8,577 bases of DNA from Candidatus Sulfotelmatobacter sp. Lineage in GTDB: Bacteria > Acidobacteriota > Terriglobia > Terriglobales > SbA1. Position 1 is the first letter of the stretch, and every line of letters begins with the position of its first letter. The position numbers and the translations under genes are program-made. The stretch spans positions 1 through 8,577 of the forward strand of contig JASLEQ010000704.1 of assembly GCA_030151135.1 (NCBI GenBank), read 5' to 3'. The notes under the pieces were generated by a model. It was not told the DNA's origin, did not search any database, and saw only the letters and a list, made by a program, of their open reading frames with translations. This document shows positions 1 through 5,784 of this stretch, in pieces.

Positions 1-94
1 GCACGATGGCTATCACGCCGTGACCACGGTCCAGTCCCTGCTTAACGAATTCTTGACCGGTGCCACCGCTGGCTCCGAAAACAGCAATGTTGAT
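1..94 (-). CDS. NAD(P)-binding (NmrA/atypical SDR-like) protein, N-terminal part
   Basis: This is the N-terminal 31 residues of a Rossmann-fold oxidoreductase; the rest lies beyond the left edge. The translation shows a first beta strand NIAVFGASGGTG containing the GxxGxxG dinucleotide-binding loop, followed by a helix and a second strand (GHGVIAIV). That is the usual start of NAD(P)H-binding, NmrA-like atypical short-chain dehydrogenases, which begin exactly at this strand. The expected ATG is an ATC at 94-92. It is preceded by a strong GGAGG (105-101) at 6-nt spacing, and an in-frame TAA lies just upstream at 115-113. No in-frame ATG, GTG or TTG occurs before codon 27. Either AUC is used as a rare start or the start codon is mutated. 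The gene is divergent from the MarR gene at 170, its probable regulator. Substrate unknown. Confidence 0.75.
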   Translation of the reverse strand, partial: MNIAVFGASGGTGQEFVKQGLDRGHGVIAIV

Positions 95-109
95 CGATTG
101 CCTCCAAAT

Positions 110-125
110 AGTTTATATATAAACT
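110..125. promoter_or_regulatory. 16-bp perfect palindrome, likely MarR operator in divergent promoter region
   Basis: AGTTTATATATAAACT reads identically on both strands. It lies between the reductase-like gene (minus, RBS at 105-101) and the MarR gene (plus, start 170). MarR dimers typically bind AT-rich palindromes of about 16-20 bp that overlap promoters, and the TATA-rich core here could supply a -10 element in either direction. Binding by the adjacent MarR protein, repressing itself and the reductase, is inferred from position and symmetry. Confidence 0.6.
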
Positions 126-169
126 GATTCTGGATTTCACAGATGGATGCAGATCGTTGAGGTGAAACA

Positions 170-670
170 TTGCTTGATTCCACTAATCGGCAGCTGCACC
201 GGTTGTTTACAACTGGCCCCTTGAAGAACCCCGACCAGGTAGCGGGGTTTGCAATTTGGAAGTTATCGCTTGCCTATCAGCGGCGGGTAGAAGCCTCGTT
301 GCGCCAGATCGGCCTGACCCACACGCAGTTCGCCATCCTTGCGCTATCGGCGTGGCTCAATCATACGCAGAAGACCGTAAACCATCGAGATGTCGCACGG
401 GTGAGCGGAGTGCAAGTAGCGCAGGTTTCGTTGATGATGAAAGCCCTTCGTGGGAAGAAGCTGATCCGCCAGCAGATGAGTGCAGACGATACGCGGGTGC
501 GCGTTGTGACCATTACGCCTGCGGGAGTGGCGCTTCTAGCAGAGGCGATTCCCATGATGACCCGAATTCAGGCGGAACTCTGGCCTGCGAATTCGGAACT
601 GCCCGACCTGCTAAAAACGATCCATAAGACTCTGCGACGGTGGGAAACAGACGAGGAACGCGGGGAGTGA
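170..670 (+). CDS. MarR-family transcriptional regulator (copy 1)
   Basis: A 166-aa winged-helix repressor of the MarR family, expected to act as a DNA-binding dimer released by a small ligand or by oxidation. An N-terminal dimerisation helix (about 23-48) is followed by LTHTQFAILALSAWL (49-63). The helix-turn-helix spans about 70-98 (DVARVSGVQVAQVSLMMKAL), and the wing carries the family-typical D-x-R motif in DDTRVRVVTITPAG (106-119). The C-terminal helices complete the dimer interface. The start is a TTG at 170, supported by GAGGTG at 159-164 with 5-nt spacing; no ATG fits in this frame. The gene is divergent from the NAD(P)-binding gene at 1-94 with a 16-bp palindrome between them, which suggests autoregulation and control of that neighbour. 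The ligand cannot be predicted. There are no cysteines, so cysteine-based redox sensing (OhrR type) is unlikely. Confidence 0.92.
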   Translation: MLDSTNRQLHRLFTTGPLKNPDQVAGFAIWKLSLAYQRRVEASLRQIGLTHTQFAILALSAWLNHTQKTVNHRDVARVSGVQVAQVSLMMKALRGKKLIRQQMSADDTRVRVVTITPAGVALLAEAIPMMTRIQAELWPANSELPDLLKTIHKTLRRWETDEERGE

Positions 671-720
671 GAGCGGAACTCGACATGCCGCTTAGGGGCC
701 CTGTGCGATTCCCGAACAAC

Positions 721-752
721 TCTACAGTCAAACTGTACAGATAAACTGTAGA
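721..752. promoter_or_regulatory. Compound 32-bp dyad upstream of second MarR gene, probable operator
   Basis: Outer arms TCTACAGT (721-728) and ACTGTAGA (745-752) are perfect reverse complements. Exactly at the same centre (736.5) lies a second palindrome, CTGTACAG (733-740). The half-site AAACTGTA also occurs as a direct repeat at 730-737 and 743-750. Such nested half-sites could accommodate one or two MarR dimers. The site covers the predicted -35 region of the promoter for the gene at 770, so repression of the downstream operon is likely (inferred). Confidence 0.65.
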
Positions 753-763
753 TATGGCATAAT
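734..763 (+). promoter_or_regulatory. Putative sigma-70 promoter with extended -10; likely leaderless transcript
   Basis: TGGCATAAT (755-763) matches an extended -10 (TGn followed by 5/6 of TATAAT). TGTACA (734-739) is a weak -35 at 18-nt spacing and lies inside the dyad. Transcription would start about 7 nt after the -10, at or next to the GTG at 770, with no room for a Shine-Dalgarno sequence. This suggests a leaderless mRNA. Confidence 0.45.
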
Positions 764-769
764 CATCGA

Positions 770-1222
770 GTGAGCCGTCCCTCACCCAAGCCCGATGTAG
801 AACTGGCTTCCGCCGTTGCCCTCGAACTACGAGCCGCATTCCGCAAGGTGATGCGGCATCTGCGCGAACAAGGGCAGCGTGGGGATCTGACGCCATCGCA
901 GGTCTCGGTCGTGCTGCGCCTGGAAGAAGCCGGCCCATCCACGGTCTCGAGCCTGGCGCGAGCCGAGGGGATGAGGCCCCAGTCAATGAGTGCTGTTATG
1001 GCGCGTCTGCAAGAGGCAGGGCTGGTACGCGGCGCTCTCGACCCGAACGATGGCCGTCAAACTCTGATTTCACTTACACCCAAATGCCTCGAGTGGTTGA
1101 GACAAGGCCGCGCAGCACGGCAGGATTGGCTCACGAAGCGGATTGCGCAAAAGCTTTCTGTTCCTGAACAGCAAAAGCTTCGTGCGGCTCTGCGGCTGCT
1201 GACGATGCTGGTCGAGGACTAA
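770..1222 (+). CDS. MarR-family transcriptional regulator (copy 2), operon repressor
   Basis: A 150-aa MarR-type winged-helix protein. Residues 10-36 form the N-terminal dimer helix. LTPSQVSVVLRLEEAGPSTV (40-59) leads into the helix-turn-helix, whose recognition helix is about 68-82 (RPQSMSAVMARLQEAG 69-84). The wing DPNDGRQTLISLT (91-103) carries the D-x-R signature. The start is a GTG at 770 without a visible Shine-Dalgarno; the -10-like CATAAT ends only 6 nt upstream, so translation may be leaderless. It leads an apparent operon with the isochorismatase-like gene 47 nt downstream, then the small membrane protein and the MFS exporter, and is most simply their repressor, acting at the dyad 721-752. 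It shares the fold but little sequence with the MarR protein at 170-670, and their palindromes differ, so the two probably respond to different signals. One cysteine (C106) lies after the wing. Confidence 0.92.
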   Translation: MSRPSPKPDVELASAVALELRAAFRKVMRHLREQGQRGDLTPSQVSVVLRLEEAGPSTVSSLARAEGMRPQSMSAVMARLQEAGLVRGALDPNDGRQTLISLTPKCLEWLRQGRAARQDWLTKRIAQKLSVPEQQKLRAALRLLTMLVED

Positions 1223-1269
1223 TCTGCGCGGGCGTGCAGCGAACGCCCATTCACCCAGGGAGAAATACG

Positions 1270-1842
1270 ATGCCTCTGACCGCTCTCGATCCTGTGACCG
1301 CGTTGATTGTGATTGACCTGCAGAAGGGTATGGCTGGTTATCCAACCATTCATCCGCTTGCGGAAGTTATCGTGCGGACTCGAGAGCTGATCGATGCGTT
1401 TCGGGCGAAGGGCCTGCCGGTTGTGCTGGTGAATGTCGCCGGGCGGCCGGGCGGGAGAACGGAACAGGGCCCACGCAGCGGCCCTCCACTTGTCGCCGAC
1501 TGGATGGAGTTGCTCCCCGAGTTAGGGCACCAGCCGAGCGACGTGGTGGTTACCAAGCGCAGTTGGGGAGCATTCGCGACAACAGACGTGGAGGCCCGGC
1601 TGAGGACGAGGGGGGTCACCCAGGTGGTGATCGCCGGAGTTTCTACATCTGTGGGCGTAGAGGCGACAGCACGCCAGGCCTACGAGCAGGGTTTCCACGT
1701 GACTCTGGCTTTGGATGCGATGACCGATGTCGACAACGAGGCTCACGCGCACAGCATTGGCAGCGTCTTTCCGCGGTTAGGAGAACGAGGGACAACGCAG
1801 GAGATTCTCGCCCTGCTGGAAAAGAGGGGAGGGACCGCATGA
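1270..1842 (+). CDS. Isochorismatase-like cysteine hydrolase family protein without the catalytic Cys
   Basis: A 190-aa protein of the isochorismatase-like fold, which includes isochorismatases, nicotinamidases and N-carbamoylsarcosine amidases. The usual catalytic triad is Asp-Lys-Cys. Here ALIVIDLQKGM (11-21) supplies Asp16, and VVTKRSWGAF (93-102) supplies Lys96. GVSTSVGVEATAR (123-135) is the nucleophile-loop motif, but position 129, normally Cys, is Gly, and the protein contains no cysteine. Classical amide or ester hydrolysis through a thiol is therefore unlikely. From memory, a subfamily with a TSIGVE-type loop exists, so this may be a conserved variant and not a mutation. The ATG at 1270 is preferred over GTG 1234 because AGGGAGA (1257-1263) precedes it by 6 nt and the fold starts there. 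The stop overlaps the next gene by ATGA. Substrate unknown. Confidence 0.88.
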   Translation: MPLTALDPVTALIVIDLQKGMAGYPTIHPLAEVIVRTRELIDAFRAKGLPVVLVNVAGRPGGRTEQGPRSGPPLVADWMELLPELGHQPSDVVVTKRSWGAFATTDVEARLRTRGVTQVVIAGVSTSVGVEATARQAYEQGFHVTLALDAMTDVDNEAHAHSIGSVFPRLGERGTTQEILALLEKRGGTA

Positions 1843-2168
1843 ACTGGCTCCATCCAGTGGCATATTGTTTGGGCGGTGGGTTCGCGGCCAATGCTGTTCC
1901 TCATCTGGTCTCGGGAATGACGGGGCGCGCGTTCCAGAGCCCTTTCGCGAAGCCTCCCGGCAAGGGCCTTTCCTCAGCGACAGTGAATTTCGTGTGGGGC
2001 TTCTTCAACGCATGTGCAGCGTATCTGCTGGTGGTCGGGGTGGGAGAGTTTCAGCTTCGATCGTGGCATGACATCGGTTCGTTTGCGCTGGGTGGGATGC
2101 TGCTCGGCTTAGTAAGTGCGCGGCACTTTGGCCGGTTCCACGGGGGAGACTTATCAGCGCGCACATGA
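1839..2168 (+). CDS. Small membrane protein of unknown function, coupled to MFS gene
   Basis: A 109-aa hydrophobic protein not assigned to a characterised family. Three likely membrane segments lie at about 7-25, 49-68 and 79-95. A Pro/Gly-rich connector (PFAKPPGKGLSS, 35-46) joins the first and second, and the tail is basic and His-rich (ARHFGRFHGG, 94-103). The ATG at 1839 overlaps the upstream stop (ATGA), with a purine-rich GAGGGGAGGGA just before it as RBS. Its own TGA overlaps the MFS start in the same way, so the three genes are probably translationally coupled. I recall similar small proteins in acidobacterial genomes, but no function. From context it may be an accessory or partner of the exporter, or an independent membrane sensor; this is inference only. 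Confidence 0.8.
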   Translation: MNWLHPVAYCLGGGFAANAVPHLVSGMTGRAFQSPFAKPPGKGLSSATVNFVWGFFNACAAYLLVVGVGEFQLRSWHDIGSFALGGMLLGLVSARHFGRFHGGDLSART

Positions 2169-3391
2169 CAGATTCGCGAGCCGGCATGTTTCGCTCACTG
2201 AGGAACTTCAACTTCCGTTTGTGGACGGTGGGCGCCCTGGTGTCCAACCTGGGGACCTGGATGCAGCGCATTGCGCAAGACTGGCTGGTGCTTACGCAAC
2301 TGACGCACCATGACGCTTCGGCGCTCGGTATCGTCACGGGCCTGCAGTTTGCTCCGCAGCTCCTATTGTTGCCGTGGACGGGCTCGGCGGCGGACCGGCT
2401 GAATCAGCGGCGGCTGTTGATGTTTACCCAGGCAGCGATGGGCGTGCTTGCGATCCTGCTCGGAGTCCTCACGTTAGAAGGAGTCGTTCGACTCTGGCAT
2501 GTCTACGTCTTCGCCTTTCTGTCCGGCTCTGCTGCGGCGCTGGATGCCCCGGTACGGCAGACGTTTGTGGCGGAGATGGTGGGAGACGCCGATCTGCCGA
2601 ATGCGGTCGCGCTGAACTCAACGTCGTTTACCGCAGCCCAGATGGTTGGACCCGCACTGGCGGGTTTGCTCATTGCCAAGGTCGGCAGCGCGTGGGCGAT
2701 TCTTCTGAATGGGCTCTCGTTCGGAGCGGTGGTGGCGTCGATGATCTTCTTCCGCCTCTCGGAACTGCGTACAACGGTGCGAGCGCACCACGCGGAGTCC
2801 GGATTCCAAGATGGGCTCAGGTATGTGCGGGGACATCGAGACCTTCTGGCGACCCTGATGATGCTCGTACTGATCGGCACATTCAGCTTTAACTTTCCAT
2901 TCTTTATCTCGACGATGGCGGTATCCGTCTTTCATTCCGACTCACGCAGTTTCGGCATGCTCTCTTCCATCATGGCGGTTGGAACCTTATCTGGCGCCTT
3001 GTTTGCAGCCCGCCAGGAGAGGCCAGGGTTTGCCTCGCTGATGGTGGGAGCCGCTGTTTTGGGGGTGGGATGCGCGCTGTCGACACTGGCGCCGGGGTAC
3101 TGGTGGTTTGCGGCTGCTCTTGTGATTGTCGGTGCGGCGGCCATGACGTTTACGAATGGTACCAACAGCCTGATGCAGCTCTCAACAGAGCCACCGATGA
3201 GAGGAAGGGTGATGGCCCTGCGTGTGGGCATCGCCCTAGGCGGAACGGCAGCCGGCGCGCCGATCCAAGGCTCGATCGCCAATCACTTCGGGCCGCGCTG
3301 GTCGCTAGGGATAGCTGCTGTGGCTGACTTCGCGGCAGCGTTGATTGCGATGGTCGTTCTGATGGAGCGAAAGCGCAAGCAGGCAGTTTAG
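2165..3391 (+). CDS. MFS transporter, MFS_3/EntS-type exporter
   Basis: A 408-aa inner-membrane secondary transporter, probably a proton-coupled drug or metabolite exporter of the MFS_3/EntS-like group. The length and the roughly twelve hydrophobic segments fit the family. The cytoplasmic loop between helices 2 and 3 carries a motif-A-like GSAADRLNQRR (73-83). Other features typical of the group are DAPVRQTFVAEMV (127-139), the APxRQ signature, and PPMRGRVMALRVGIALGGTA (342-361) before helix 11. The C-terminus is basic (RKRKQ), consistent with a cytoplasmic end. The ATG at 2165 overlaps the preceding stop by ATGA, making it the last gene of the MarR2 operon. Export of the compound sensed by MarR2, or of a product or substrate of the isochorismatase-like protein, is the likeliest role. 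The actual substrate cannot be read from the sequence. Confidence 0.93.
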   Translation: MTDSRAGMFRSLRNFNFRLWTVGALVSNLGTWMQRIAQDWLVLTQLTHHDASALGIVTGLQFAPQLLLLPWTGSAADRLNQRRLLMFTQAAMGVLAILLGVLTLEGVVRLWHVYVFAFLSGSAAALDAPVRQTFVAEMVGDADLPNAVALNSTSFTAAQMVGPALAGLLIAKVGSAWAILLNGLSFGAVVASMIFFRLSELRTTVRAHHAESGFQDGLRYVRGHRDLLATLMMLVLIGTFSFNFPFFISTMAVSVFHSDSRSFGMLSSIMAVGTLSGALFAARQERPGFASLMVGAAVLGVGCALSTLAPGYWWFAAALVIVGAAAMTFTNGTNSLMQLSTEPPMRGRVMALRVGIALGGTAAGAPIQGSIANHFGPRWSLGIAAVADFAAALIAMVVLMERKRKQAV

Positions 3392-3669
3392 GGGGTGCTG
3401 CGTCGATGCGCAGAACTGATGAGCCCTATCCTGCAATCCGGCTTTGAGGGTTCTCTCATGTCGCCTGCAGTTCCATTGGCCCGAGAGGAATAGGTTGCCT
3501 CTCGTACCGCCTCAGTGTTGTTTGAGGTGAATTGTTTTTTTGAGTGGAGCTGTAACTCAAACCCACTTGACGATTCATATAGACGCACATTCACGGAACA
3601 CCACATGCTCCGGCGGTGCGCACGTTCCATGGATACGCAATCCCAAAGAAACATCTGAAGGAGTATTGG
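3392..3669 (+). other. Intergenic region with a small inverted repeat upstream of the secreted-protein gene
   Basis: No convincing gene lies in these 278 bases. Visible elements are a weak hairpin just after the MFS stop (CTGCG arms around TCGATG near 3400), GAGAGG/CCTCTC arms around 3484-3504, and a 7-bp inverted repeat TTTGAGT (3539-3545)/ACTCAAA (3555-3561) directly after a run of Ts. A -35-like TTGACG is at 3567-3572, but no well-spaced -10 is evident. The RBS GAAGGAG (3657-3663) serves the gene at 3670. Confidence 0.5.
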
Positions 3670-5070
3670 ATGCGACTCGACGTCTGCACATCGTCAACGC
3701 CAGAATCTCGGAGCTCTTCTTCTGCAAGAGTTTCCTTTTCGTCACTTTACGTAAAGAGCTTATTGGTCGTGAGCCTCGCGGCGCCACTCGGAATTGCACA
3801 AACCCCCGTGACCGCTAGACAGCCGCTTCCTCCCGAGATGCTCTCGATCCATCAACTCGCGAAACGGCCCACTGCGAAGCCTGTGGTGCCGGTCGAAACA
3901 GTTACGGCTACACCGCTCGACTCTACGTTCAACTCTGCACAGGGCCCTGGGCCAGGCCCCATCGGACCCGGGCCTGGCTGCGACTTATTTCCGGCGCCTC
4001 CGTCTGTGGGAGCATCTGTTCCTCTAAGCTACTTTGGTCCTTCTCCCTCGACTGTAAACCCGAGCCTCGTGGGCCCGGTTCAACTGCTGAAGTCCGGCAC
4101 GGTGGATGCAGCGCACGGCACCATTACGCTTCCCTTGTACAAGGGAACAGTGAAGGGAAGCGGCAAGAATGTGTGGTACATCCTGACAGATGTTAGCGAT
4201 CAGGGCGTGGCCGATGAACTCGGGCTGAATTTCTCCACCAAGCTCGGCTTCGCGGCGAATGCTGCTCGAACGGGCACCCTCGACGCAAATGGCAATATCG
4301 TGTTCAACAAGGGCACCGTAAACTTCCGTCCACAACGCGAGATTGTTCCTGGTCCTCAGGGAGCGGAGTTCCCGCCGAAGTCCTATGCGCCTGGCGCAAT
4401 CGGCGATGCTGGATACAGTCCGTTTGTGCAGATCACAAATGCCGGAGGAGTAATCTACAACGCACCTATGGTCGCGTACGACGTTGACGCCAGCCAGATC
4501 AATTTCCCCGATGGCAATGTCAACTATTCGAAAGTTCATGATCAAGTGGTTGCCATTGACCCCAACAACATGACCGTGACGATCAACTTGATCAATGGCT
4601 TCAGCTTCGGCCGTCCGGTTTGGTATATCTCCATGGACGCGAGCATTCCTCTGGCGGCAGCCATCGAACACAACACCTATGCTCCGCTCATGAGCAAGCT
4701 CGTGCTTGGGCATGATGACAGCTTTGCCAGTCCGGTGGAACGCATCTTCATTGCGACGAATGGACCGGAGAACGGAGAGTGCAACAATCCTTTGCGTCAA
4801 GGGCTCTCTTCCGATCTTGCGGACGGCTTCCGACCCAACAACGTCCTTGGCGGAATTCCGACGATCGCGCTCGATTACAGCCCGGCCTGGGACGCCCAGC
4901 TGTATCAGTGGACAGATGACGCGATCAATCGGGGATATCGGGGCCAGATGCGTGAAGAGTTCCAGATTCTGACGTTCGTGCAAGACGGGCTCATCACTGG
5001 CCCGGGCGGAGCGGCGTTCGGAAGCTCGGGGTTCTCGATCAATTGCCCAATCGTTCAACGCCTCGACTAA
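3670..5070 (+). CDS. Exported protein of unknown function with internally repeated VWYI motif
   Basis: A 466-aa protein I cannot assign to a characterised family. A hydrophobic stretch at about 27-43 (VKSLLVVSLAAPLGIAQ) after a long polar, Ser-rich N-terminus looks like a signal sequence, with possible cleavage after AQ (43-44), so it is probably exported. A Pro/Gly linker (QGPGPGPIGPGPGCD, 91-105) precedes the folded part. Two segments look alike: KNVWYILTDVS (166-176) followed by FSTKLGF, and RPVWYISMDAS (315-325) followed by LMSKLVLG. This suggests two copies of one beta-rich module. The ATG at 3670 is chosen because GAAGGAG (3657-3663) sits 6 nt upstream; an in-frame upstream ATG (3616) would bury the signal sequence. 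There are four cysteines, at 6, 104, 371 and 459. It appears monocistronic, with hairpin terminators downstream. The 352-codon open frame on the opposite strand is a coding shadow. Confidence 0.8.
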   Translation: MRLDVCTSSTPESRSSSSARVSFSSLYVKSLLVVSLAAPLGIAQTPVTARQPLPPEMLSIHQLAKRPTAKPVVPVETVTATPLDSTFNSAQGPGPGPIGPGPGCDLFPAPPSVGASVPLSYFGPSPSTVNPSLVGPVQLLKSGTVDAAHGTITLPLYKGTVKGSGKNVWYILTDVSDQGVADELGLNFSTKLGFAANAARTGTLDANGNIVFNKGTVNFRPQREIVPGPQGAEFPPKSYAPGAIGDAGYSPFVQITNAGGVIYNAPMVAYDVDASQINFPDGNVNYSKVHDQVVAIDPNNMTVTINLINGFSFGRPVWYISMDASIPLAAAIEHNTYAPLMSKLVLGHDDSFASPVERIFIATNGPENGECNNPLRQGLSSDLADGFRPNNVLGGIPTIALDYSPAWDAQLYQWTDDAINRGYRGQMREEFQILTFVQDGLITGPGGAAFGSSGFSINCPIVQRLD

Positions 5071-5087
5071 TTTCTTAAGCATCGAAA

Positions 5088-5128
5088 CGGCTCGGCTGCG
5101 GATTTGTTCTCAACCCGCAGCCAAGCCG
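5088..5128 (+). terminator. GC-rich hairpin terminator downstream of the secreted-protein gene
   Basis: Arms CGGCTCGGCTGCGG (5088-5101) and CCGCAGCCAAGCCG (5115-5128) form a 14-bp stem with one mismatch and a 13-nt loop, 17 nt after the stop at 5070. The following AATCATTTCATC is only moderately U-rich, so termination may be partial or Rho-assisted. Confidence 0.6.
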
Positions 5129-5188
5129 AATCATTTCATCCCGAGAAACAGGACGCGACCCGACCTTTGGATCGATTGCGAGGCGTTC

Positions 5189-5224
5189 ACAATTCCGGCG
5201 AATCGGAATTGTTTTTGTGTTTTC
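5189..5224 (+). terminator. Intrinsic terminator with U tract
   Basis: ACAATTCCG (5189-5197) and CGGAATTGT (5204-5212) form a perfect 9-bp stem with a 6-nt loop, immediately followed by TTTTGTGTTTT. This is a canonical Rho-independent terminator on the plus strand, 119 nt after the stop of the secreted-protein gene. It probably backs up the first hairpin and insulates the DoxX-like gene. Confidence 0.75.
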
Positions 5225-5330
5225 GTTGAATTCATCTTGACAAGGGACAGAGGCGGTCTCGGGCGAGCACCGAGCGAGTTCCTTGATGAACACGATTGAC
5301 AGAGAAGATCGACAGAACTGGAGAACGAAG

Positions 5331-5750
5331 ATGTCTCGTCGCGTAACGATTTTATCGCTGCTACTGGGAGTATGGATGTTCACGTTCGGCTTTCTGAAAT
5401 TCTTCCAGCCAATCCGTGGGTGGTTTGACATTCAAATAAGAGAGAGTCATCTACCTCACGAGGCCATTCTCGTAGGCAAGGTTAGTGAAATGGTTACCGG
5501 CGTTCTCTTCTTACTGCCATGGCTTTGGAGATCGACGACCGCGAAGAGAAAAGATCAGATCCTGCTGATCGCATGTTTCATCCTACTTACTCAGATGATT
5601 GTGGCAATCTATGTCCACCTGCAGCCTGGAGTGCCTGCCAGCGTTCTTCCTCTCGGTATCAAACCACCTGTGATTCCCGTCATCGTTCTCCTTCTCGGAT
5701 TGCTTACTGCTTTTGATGTTCGGAAGCATCTGCGAGCAGAGAAGGTTTAA
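5331..5750 (+). CDS. DoxX-like four-helix membrane protein
   Basis: A 139-aa integral membrane protein with four hydrophobic segments at about 5-24, 46-66, 76-96 and 112-129. This is the topology and length of the DoxX/DoxX-like group. The first helix ends in FGFLKFFQP (19-27), comparable to the G-x-x-KF motif of the family. The second contains GKVSEMVTGVLFLLPW (49-64), with the family-typical acidic residue followed by Gly. The loop HLQPGVPASVLPLGIKPPVI (96-115) is Pro-rich. DoxX relatives have been linked to quinol oxidation or oxidative stress, but this subgroup has no assigned function. The ATG at 5331 is supported by GGAG (5320-5323) at 7-nt spacing. In-frame ATGs at 5283 and 5286 would add 15-16 hydrophilic residues and lack a good RBS. 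It stands alone, insulated by the terminator at 5189-5224. Confidence 0.75.
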   Translation: MSRRVTILSLLLGVWMFTFGFLKFFQPIRGWFDIQIRESHLPHEAILVGKVSEMVTGVLFLLPWLWRSTTAKRKDQILLIACFILLTQMIVAIYVHLQPGVPASVLPLGIKPPVIPVIVLLLGLLTAFDVRKHLRAEKV

Positions 5751-5784
5751 ACGACATCGCGGCTCGAAAACAAAGTCCGCCCTG

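Noticed and set aside
143..160. Mini-ORF MDADR ahead of the first MarR gene as a leader peptide
   Set aside because: It has no RBS and no regulatory codon pattern; five codons before the real RBS are expected by chance.
3392..3420. Terminator after the MFS gene
   Set aside because: Only a 5-bp CTGCG/CGCAG stem is visible and no U tract follows, so I do not call it.
4024..5082. 352-codon open frame on the minus strand opposite the exported protein
   Set aside because: It is fully antisense to a gene with a good RBS and signal sequence. Its composition (Arg/His/Ile-rich, no motifs) is typical of a shadow frame in codon-biased DNA.
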